This document shows positions 1 to 6,416 of a stretch of DNA of 6,416 nt, piece by piece. Every line of letters begins with the position of its first letter. Position 1 is the first letter of the stretch. Below the pieces are notes generated by a model. It did no database searches. It saw only the letters and a program-made list of their open reading frames with translations, and was not told the origin of the DNA. The translations under genes were made by a program, and so were the position numbers. This stretch comes from URHD0088 sp041488295. GTDB lineage: Bacteria > Pseudomonadota > Alphaproteobacteria > ATCC43930 > CGMCC-115725. The DNA is taken from the NCBI GenBank assembly GCA_041488295.1, contig JBGPOZ010000246.1, forward strand, positions 1-6,416, given 5' to 3'.

Positions 1-193
1 CCGGGTAAATCTGCTCCATCGGCATTTTTTGCACCTGCGGCGGCAACGCATGCTGCGCCGCCTCGACATCGGATTTGTGCAGTTCGGTGCCGTTGACGCG
101 AGCCACCACGGGATCGTCCGTCGGCGTCTGAGCGAAGGCCGGCGTCGCGGCGAGGAGCGAGAGAAGACAGAACGCGTCGAGCCGCCAGAACAT
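1..193 (-). CDS. Exported peptidyl-prolyl isomerase precursor (SurA/parvulin type), N-terminal part only
   Basis: Only the first 64 residues are in the window; the gene continues past the left edge. The ATG at 193-191 has a good Shine-Dalgarno (AGGGA, 207-203, nine bases upstream), which supports this start. Residues 1-21 form a classic Sec signal peptide: a short N-region with one Arg, a hydrophobic core rich in Leu and Ala, and an AFA cleavage site before Gln22. The mature part opens with a stretch containing VVARVNGTELHKSDVEAA (about residues 29-46), the pattern with which SurA-N/PpiC-type periplasmic chaperones begin. In that family the catalytic rotamase domain follows further on and is not visible here. 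The gene is divergent from secA, a pairing I recall from many alphaproteobacteria, often with argJ beyond the isomerase. The inferred role is folding of exported proteins in the periplasm. The signal peptide is certain; the family call rests on the short N-terminal motif and the context. Confidence 0.8.
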   Translation of the reverse strand, partial: MFWRLDAFCLLSLLAATPAFAQTPTDDPVVARVNGTELHKSDVEAAQHALPPQVQKMPMEQIYP

Positions 194-253
194 GGAAATC
201 GATCCCTGAGAGAGGCGCCGCTTCGACGCGGCCGCGGCGCCAGCCGCGGTTCC

Positions 254-282
254 ATAATGCATATCGTGCCCCGCTGGCGCAA
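254..282 (-). promoter_or_regulatory. Candidate sigma-70-type promoter for the peptidyl-prolyl isomerase gene
   Basis: Read on the minus strand, TTGCGC (282-277) is followed after exactly 17 bases by CATTAT (259-254). The -35 matches TTGACA at only three positions and the -10 matches TATAAT at four. A start near 247 would give a leader of about 54 bases before the ATG at 193. This is a weak, position-based call. Confidence 0.3.
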
Positions 283-289
283 ATGCGCC
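276..289. promoter_or_regulatory. Perfect 14-bp palindrome, possible operator
   Basis: GGCGCAAATGCGCC is a perfect inverted repeat with 6-bp arms around AA. It overlaps the candidate -35 of the leftward promoter, where a dimeric repressor or activator could bind. GC-rich palindromes of this size also arise by chance in such DNA, and I do not recognise it as the site of a known regulator. Confidence 0.25.
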
Positions 290-417
290 GATTCGGGCGC
301 CTGAGGAGGGCCGGCAATGAAAGGGAAGAATGGGCGCTTTGGAGATATGGGGTTGAAACTCATGCGCCTTCAGCGCCAACCGACGGCGATTCCCGCGTCT
401 TTCCGCGGCGTCGCGAA

Positions 418-446
418 TTGACAGCCCGCCGCCATGCCCCTATCTG
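418..446 (+). promoter_or_regulatory. Candidate sigma-70-type promoter for secA
   Basis: A perfect TTGACA (418-423) is followed after exactly 17 bases by TATCTG (441-446). Read from one base earlier, CTATCT fits the alphaproteobacterial -10 pattern CTATAT at five of six positions. Transcription would start near 453 and give a leader of roughly 60 bases before the secA ATG. This is the best promoter match in the 322-base divergent region. Confidence 0.55.
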
Positions 447-476
447 TCACGATGTCGCCGCGTTTCTCCGATATAG

Positions 477-504
477 AGTGGCGGCAACGCATTTTTCCGC
501 CACT
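477..504 (+). promoter_or_regulatory. Stem-loop in the secA leader next to the Shine-Dalgarno
   Basis: AGTGGCGG (477-484) and CCGCCACT (497-504) are exact reverse complements around a 12-base loop ending in five T. A G-U pair (476 with 505) can add a ninth pair. The stem ends only two or three bases before the secA Shine-Dalgarno GAGG (507-510), which lies five bases before the ATG. If the promoter call is right, the structure is in the transcribed leader. It could tune ribosome access or mRNA stability; that is inference. It is not a terminator, because the T run is in the loop and not after the stem. Confidence 0.45.
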
Positions 505-515
505 TCGAGGTCTCG

Positions 516-3224
<2,709 letters not shown>

Positions 3225-3328
3225 CCGCGGGCGCCGCATGCTGCGTCTGTTGCCGCCAGACTTAGCCCCACCCACCGAAGCGCGACCGCCCGCGCGGCGC
3301 CGTCTTCCGTTAAGCTTTCGGTAGGAAT

Positions 3329-3357
3329 GGCCGACTCATCCTCGGCCTGCTAATTTT
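3329..3357 (+). terminator. Weak candidate intrinsic terminator downstream of secA
   Basis: GGCCGA (3329-3334) and TCGGCC (3342-3347) form a perfect 6-bp stem around a 7-base loop. The run TTTT at 3354-3357 follows after six unpaired bases, so the U-tract is short and displaced. It sits about 100 bases after the secA stop and just upstream of the next gene's ribosome binding site, so it could instead be leader structure of that gene. The rest of the 159-base spacer (3225-3383) shows no gene and no clear promoter. Confidence 0.3.
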
Positions 3358-3383
3358 GCGGCTTCAATCGAGGAGGGCTGGAC

Positions 3384-3833
3384 ATGCCCGCGCCGCCGCC
3401 GGAGGACGATCTCGCGCGCATCAGCGACTGGTTCGAGCGATTGGCAAGTCACGTCCGCGCCATCGACTTCGCCGGGGCGCGGCCGCTCTTTGCAACCGAC
3501 ATGATCGCGTTCGGCACCTTCAGCGACTTCGTCACCGAGCGCGACGCGGTCGAGGCGGCGCAATGGCGCAATGTCTGGCCTTTCATCGAGTATTTCCGCT
3601 GGCGGCCGCAATCGATCCGCGGGATCGTCTCGCCCGACCGCCTTTTTGCGACCGGCATGGCGGTGTGGGATTCCACCGGTTTTGCCGAGGATGGCCGCTC
3701 CTTCGATCGTCCCGGCCGCGCCACGGTCGCCTTGAGCCGCGTAAGGATCGGCGGCGACTGGCTTGCCGAGCACACGCATTTCTCACTGTTCCGCGGCGTT
3801 CCCGGCCGCTCCTTCGGGCGCAAGGGCGGCTGA
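3384..3833 (+). CDS. Putative NTF2/SnoaL-like small protein (ketosteroid-isomerase fold), function unknown
   Basis: A 149-aa protein with no signal peptide or membrane segment, so probably cytoplasmic. The start is well fixed: a perfect AGGAGG (3371-3376) lies seven bases before the ATG. The layout resembles the NTF2-like superfamily (SnoaL, DUF4440, ketosteroid isomerase). An N-terminal amphipathic helix (DLARISDWFERLASHVRA, about 9-26) is followed by a 'DFAGARPLFATDMIAFGTF' stretch typical of the first strand and pocket. Later come beta-rich segments ending in 'GGDWLAEHTHFSLFRG' (about 123-138), which matches the common closing strands in which a Trp is followed by a His and a Phe-rich strand. 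Members range from isomerases and dehydratases to non-catalytic ligand binders, so no substrate can be named. The stop lies one base before the mepA start, indicating co-transcription and probable translational coupling. The fold call is by pattern only and could be wrong. Confidence 0.72.
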   Translation: MPAPPPEDDLARISDWFERLASHVRAIDFAGARPLFATDMIAFGTFSDFVTERDAVEAAQWRNVWPFIEYFRWRPQSIRGIVSPDRLFATGMAVWDSTGFAEDGRSFDRPGRATVALSRVRIGGDWLAEHTHFSLFRGVPGRSFGRKGG

Positions 3834-3834
3834 G

Positions 3835-4680
3835 ATGCGGCGCCTTCTCATCTGCCTTGCCGCGTTCTGCCTTGTCGCCGCCGCGCCGAGACCGGATTCC
3901 GAGTGGGGGTCGGCGCCGACGCCGAGCCCGGGCTCGACCCGCATCATCGGCGGCCCCGCCAATGGTTGCCTTGCCGGCGCCGTGATGCTGCCGCCCGACG
4001 GCATCGGCTACCAGGCGATCCGCCTCAGCCGGCACCGCAACTACAGCCACCCCGCCACGATCAATTTCATCCAACGTCTCGGCCGGGTCGGGCAAGCGGC
4101 CGGGCTGCCGCCCTTCTATGTCGGCGATCTATCGCAGCCGCGCGGCGGGCCGATGGCGTTCGGCCATGGCTCGCACGAGAACGGCACCGACGTCGATGTC
4201 TGGTTCAATCTCGACGCAAAGCCCGTGCTGCCGGCGAGCGCGCGCGAGGAGGTCGATCTACCCTCGATGGTGCTCGCCGACAAGAGCGCGATCGACCCGC
4301 AGCGCTTCGGCGAGCGGCAGGTGCACCTTCTTCGCCTCGCCGCCAGCGACCCCCGGGTCGACCGCATCTTCGTCCATCCGACGATCAAGCGGGCGATGTG
4401 CGACGGCGTCGGTGGCACCGAGCTTGGCGACCGCGCCTGGCTGCACAAGATCCGGCCCTGGTTCGGCCATGACGAACATTTTCATGTCCGCCTGTCCTGC
4501 CCCCCCGATCAGCCGCTCTGCGCAGGGCAAGCACCGGTGCCGCCGGGCGATGGCTGCGATGCCGTGCTCGATTCCTGGCTCCGTCCGCCGCCGCCGGGGC
4601 CACCGGCGATCCCGGCGAAGCCGCGCCCGCCGAGGCCGCGCTTGCCCGCGGCGTGCCAAGCGGTGTTGTCGGTGAAGTAA
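3835..4680 (+). CDS. mepA: Penicillin-insensitive murein endopeptidase MepA (LAS metallopeptidase)
   Basis: MepA is a periplasmic zinc enzyme that cuts D-Ala-meso-diaminopimelate cross-links in peptidoglycan and is not inhibited by beta-lactams. The 281-aa product has a signal peptide (MRRLLICLAAFCLVAAAP at the start, cleavage near residue 17). LAS-family zinc and active-site signatures are intact: GHGSHENGTDVDVW gives His114-x6-Asp121, and GHDEHFHVRLSCP gives His212, His215 and His217. Six cysteines (45, 189, 222, 229, 241, 274) fit the pattern I recall for the three disulfides of E. coli MepA (1-6, 2-5, 3-4). The C-terminus has the family's Pro-rich segment followed by a 'CQAVL' end. The frame is open further upstream to 3763, but ATG 3835 is preferred because it starts the signal peptide, lies one base after the preceding stop, and has AAGGGCGG upstream (3822-3829). 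It is the second gene of a pair with the NTF2-like gene and is convergent with the RND gene. Confidence 0.95.
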   Translation: MRRLLICLAAFCLVAAAPRPDSEWGSAPTPSPGSTRIIGGPANGCLAGAVMLPPDGIGYQAIRLSRHRNYSHPATINFIQRLGRVGQAAGLPPFYVGDLSQPRGGPMAFGHGSHENGTDVDVWFNLDAKPVLPASAREEVDLPSMVLADKSAIDPQRFGERQVHLLRLAASDPRVDRIFVHPTIKRAMCDGVGGTELGDRAWLHKIRPWFGHDEHFHVRLSCPPDQPLCAGQAPVPPGDGCDAVLDSWLRPPPPGPPAIPAKPRPPRPRLPAACQAVLSVK

Positions 4681-4698
4681 TGCGGATGAATTCGCCTT

Positions 4699-4718
4699 CT
4701 CCCGCCAGTCGGCGGGGG
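4699..4718 (+). terminator. GC-rich hairpin just after mepA, possible terminator
   Basis: CCCGCC (4701-4706) and GGCGGG (4711-4716) pair perfectly around a four-base loop, AGTC. One G-U and one C-G pair extend the stem to 8 bp. The hairpin begins 19 bases after the mepA stop. No T run follows on either strand, so it is at best a hairpin that stabilises the 3' end or acts with Rho. Confidence 0.35.
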
Positions 4719-4738
4719 CCACGACATTCGACATCTCG

Positions 4739-4760
4739 AAGACGCTGCGAAGACGCTGCA
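4739..4760. repeat. Tandem duplication of an 11-bp unit, two copies
   Basis: AAGACGCTGCG (4739-4749) is followed directly by AAGACGCTGCA (4750-4760), identical except for the last base. The pair lies two bases before the left arm of the long inverted repeat. It may be a slippage product or a scar of the event that placed the repeat; nothing shows a function. Confidence 0.6.
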
Positions 4761-4762
4761 TC

Positions 4763-4862
4763 GGCGCTGTGCGTCCTTCGACTTCGCTCAGGATGAGGTG
4801 AATTTGTATGTGGCAGTAATGATTTACCTCATCCTGAGCGAAGTCGAAGGACGCACGGCGCC
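4763..4862. repeat. Long inverted repeat (42-nt arms) between convergent genes; dispersed-repeat type or bidirectional terminator
   Basis: The arms are 4763-4804 and 4821-4862, with a 16-base loop. The core, 4769-4799 against 4826-4856, is 31 bp with no mismatch. In the plus-strand transcript the flanking positions also pair, with three G-U pairs (4768-4857, 4800-4825, 4804-4821), giving an uninterrupted 42-bp stem. The core unit, TCATCCTGAGCGAAGTCGAA on one arm, looks to me like a short repeat scattered in intergenic regions of many high-GC bacterial genomes; its spurious translations contain the familiar strings LILSEVEG and FDFAQDE. That recognition is from memory. Position between mepA and the RND gene, both of which read into it, suggests it ends or separates the two transcripts. 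There is no T tract, so it is not a textbook intrinsic terminator. The 220-base gap 4681-4900 contains no gene that I can support. Confidence 0.9.
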
Positions 4863-4900
4863 CGGTCCGAGGCTCTACCTTCTTCCCTCGGGAGAATGCC

Positions 4901-6416
4901 TCACTCCGCGGGCCGCGCATCGACCACCGCCGCGATCTCGGCGTGGCGCTGCGATCGCGCCTCCGCGCGGTGGTCCTTGGCGAGGAACGTGTAAACCGCC
5001 GGCACGACGAACAGCGTGAAAAGCGTGCCGATCGACATGCCGGAGACGATGACGAGGCCGATCGAAAAGCGGCTGACCGCACCGGCGCCGGAGGCGGTCA
5101 GCAACGGGAAGAGGCCGACGATCATCGCCGCCGTCGTCATCAGAATGGGCCGCAGACGCACTTGCGCGGCCCGCTCGATGGCACTGCGCCGGTCGAGCCC
5201 TTCGCTGCGCTGGATGTCGTTGGCAAAGGTCACCATCAAGATGCCGTGCTTGCTGATGAGGCCGATCAAGGTGACGAGGCCGATCTCGCTATAGATGTTG
5301 AGCGTCGTGCCCGGCACCTGCATCCACAGGAACTGCCCGTTGATGAAGAACAGCGGGATGAGCGCACCGCAGATCGACATCGGCACGCTGACGAGGATGA
5401 CGAAGGGGTCGCGCAGGCTCTCGAACTGCGCCGCCAGCACGAGGAAGATGACGATGATGGCGAAGACGAAGGTGATGATGAGCTGATTGCCTTCCTTGAC
5501 GTATTGCCGCGACTCGGAAAGGAAGTCGTGGAAGAAGCCCGAGGGCAGCGCCTGCGCCTGCTGCTCGAGGAAGGCGACCGCCTGGCCCATGCTGACGCCC
5601 GGCATCGGCACCGCCGAGAAGGTCGCCGCGTTGAGCTGGTTGTACTGGGTCAGCGCGTTCGGCTGCGTCCCCGTCGTGAACGAGACGACCGTCGAGAGCG
5701 GGATCTGCTGGTGGCTCGCGGTCGTCACGTAATATTGCGTGAGCGCCTGGCCGTCGAGCCGGTCGGTGCGAAGGACTTGCGGCACGACCTTGTAGGAGCG
5801 CCCGGCGAGGTTGAACTGATTGATGTAGTTCTCGCCGACCATGATCGCCAATGTATCGGCGATCGACTGCATGGTGATGCCGAGCTCGTTTGCCTTGGAG
5901 CGGTCGATGTGGACCTGGATCACCGGGTTGTTGTAAGCGAGATCGCTGTCGCTGACGATGAACATGCCCGATTTGCGCGCCGCCCCCTTGAGCTGCTCCA
6001 TCGTGTTGAAGACCGTCTTGTAGTCTTGCGTCGAGCTGATCACCATCTGCACCGGCAGGCCGCTCGCCGAGCTCGGCAGGGGCGGCGGCGAGACGATGAA
6101 GATGTTCATCCCCTCGACGTTGCCGAGCTGCTGCTGCACGGGCGGCATCATCTGCTGGACGGTGCGCGAGCGCTCGCCCCACGGCTTGACGATCATCCCG
6201 GCGAAGCCCTGGTTGAGACTCGGCGTGCCGTTGATGACGAAGCGCGTATCGGTCTCGGGATATGACGCGAAGATCTGGTCCATGCGCGCGCTGAACGCGT
6301 TGGAATAGTCGAGATTGGCGTATTGCGGCGTCTTGGTGATGCCGAAGAGCACGCCCTGATCCTCGGCCGGCGCCAGCTCGGCCTTGGTGTGGAACCAGAA
6401 ATACGGAATCGAGACG
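4901..6416 (-). CDS. AcrB-type RND efflux permease, C-terminal half
   Basis: The gene enters from the right edge; 504 residues plus stop are visible, of the roughly 1,030-1,050 usual for the HAE-1 family. These trimers sit in the inner membrane, take up drugs, solvents or other amphiphiles from the periplasm and membrane, and pass them through an adaptor and an outer-membrane channel using the proton gradient. The visible part starts at the end of TM7 with AELAPAEDQG, then the second porter half (FAGMIVKPWGER at about residues 71-82, counted from the right edge) and the docking domain. TM8 begins at about 312 (ITFVFAIIVIFLVLAAQFES) and TM9 at about 337. TM10 follows at about 375-397 with GLISKHGILM, whose Lys aligns with the AcrB proton-relay lysine. 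RLRPILMTT (about 420-428) opens TM11, and TM12 ends near 478. The frame continues upstream of any internal start, so the true start lies outside the window. The partner adaptor gene is probably upstream, also outside. Substrate cannot be inferred. Confidence 0.95.
   Translation of the reverse strand, partial: VSIPYFWFHTKAELAPAEDQGVLFGITKTPQYANLDYSNAFSARMDQIFASYPETDTRFVINGTPSLNQGFAGMIVKPWGERSRTVQQMMPPVQQQLGNVEGMNIFIVSPPPLPSSASGLPVQMVISSTQDYKTVFNTMEQLKGAARKSGMFIVSDSDLAYNNPVIQVHIDRSKANELGITMQSIADTLAIMVGENYINQFNLAGRSYKVVPQVLRTDRLDGQALTQYYVTTASHQQIPLSTVVSFTTGTQPNALTQYNQLNAATFSAVPMPGVSMGQAVAFLEQQAQALPSGFFHDFLSESRQYVKEGNQLIITFVFAIIVIFLVLAAQFESLRDPFVILVSVPMSICGALIPLFFINGQFLWMQVPGTTLNIYSEIGLVTLIGLISKHGILMVTFANDIQRSEGLDRRSAIERAAQVRLRPILMTTAAMIVGLFPLLTASGAGAVSRFSIGLVIVSGMSIGTLFTLFVVPAVYTFLAKDHRAEARSQRHAEIAAVVDARPAE

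Noticed and set aside
3763..3834. An upstream extension of mepA by 24 codons
   Set aside because: It would overlap the NTF2-like gene by about 70 bases and put a hydrophilic stretch ahead of the signal peptide. ATG 3835 gives a proper signal peptide and a one-base gap.
4763..4862. Possibility that the inverted repeat marks an insertion sequence end or a CRISPR unit
   Set aside because: There is no transposase gene, no target duplication flanking the element, and only one pair of arms with no regular spacer series.
4258..5082. A minus-strand frame spanning the mepA 3' end, the inverted repeat and the RND 3' end
   Set aside because: It overlaps two well-supported genes and translates the repeat into the strings FDFAQDE and LILSEVEG, which mark spurious frames through this kind of intergenic repeat.
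4943..6265. A 440-codon plus-strand frame opposite the RND permease
   Set aside because: It is an Arg/Asp/His-rich low-complexity shadow with no domain, while the minus strand encodes clear RND motifs and membrane helices.

Overview
The window is ordinary, GC-rich chromosomal DNA from a Gram-negative bacterium, most likely an alphaproteobacterium and perhaps a Hyphomicrobiales (Rhizobiales) member. The SecA sequence looks alphaproteobacterial. The head-to-head pairing of secA with a gene for an exported SurA/parvulin-type peptidyl-prolyl isomerase is, from memory, a recurring alphaproteobacterial arrangement. A murein endopeptidase MepA and an RND efflux permease show that the cell has a periplasm and an outer membrane. 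The genus cannot be read from the window.

Layout, left to right. (1) At 1-193, minus strand, is the first part of an exported peptidyl-prolyl isomerase precursor that runs off the left edge. (2) At 194-515 is a 322-base divergent control region holding a candidate promoter for each direction, a 14-bp palindrome, and a stem-loop just ahead of the secA ribosome binding site. (3) At 516-3224 is a complete secA, the preprotein translocase ATPase (902 aa), with every expected ATPase motif and the C-terminal zinc motif. (4) At 3225-3383 is a spacer with a weak terminator-like hairpin and a very strong Shine-Dalgarno. (5) At 3384-3833 and 3835-4680 are two genes separated by one base: a 149-aa putative NTF2/SnoaL-like protein of unknown role, then mepA, a secreted LAS-type metallo-endopeptidase of peptidoglycan. 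(6) At 4681-4900 is a convergent intergenic region with a small GC hairpin, an 11-bp tandem duplication and a striking imperfect inverted repeat with 42-nt arms. (7) From 4901 to the right edge, minus strand, is the C-terminal half of an AcrB-type RND efflux permease.

The common thread is envelope biology. SecA drives unfolded proteins through SecYEG, the divergent isomerase would act on exported proteins in the periplasm, MepA trims peptidoglycan, and the RND pump spans the inner membrane and periplasm. Only the NTF2-like/mepA pair looks clearly co-transcribed.

I found no convincing previously undescribed system. The items most worth a second look are the long inverted repeat between the convergent genes, the stem-loop in the secA leader, and the unexplained coupling of the NTF2-like gene to mepA.
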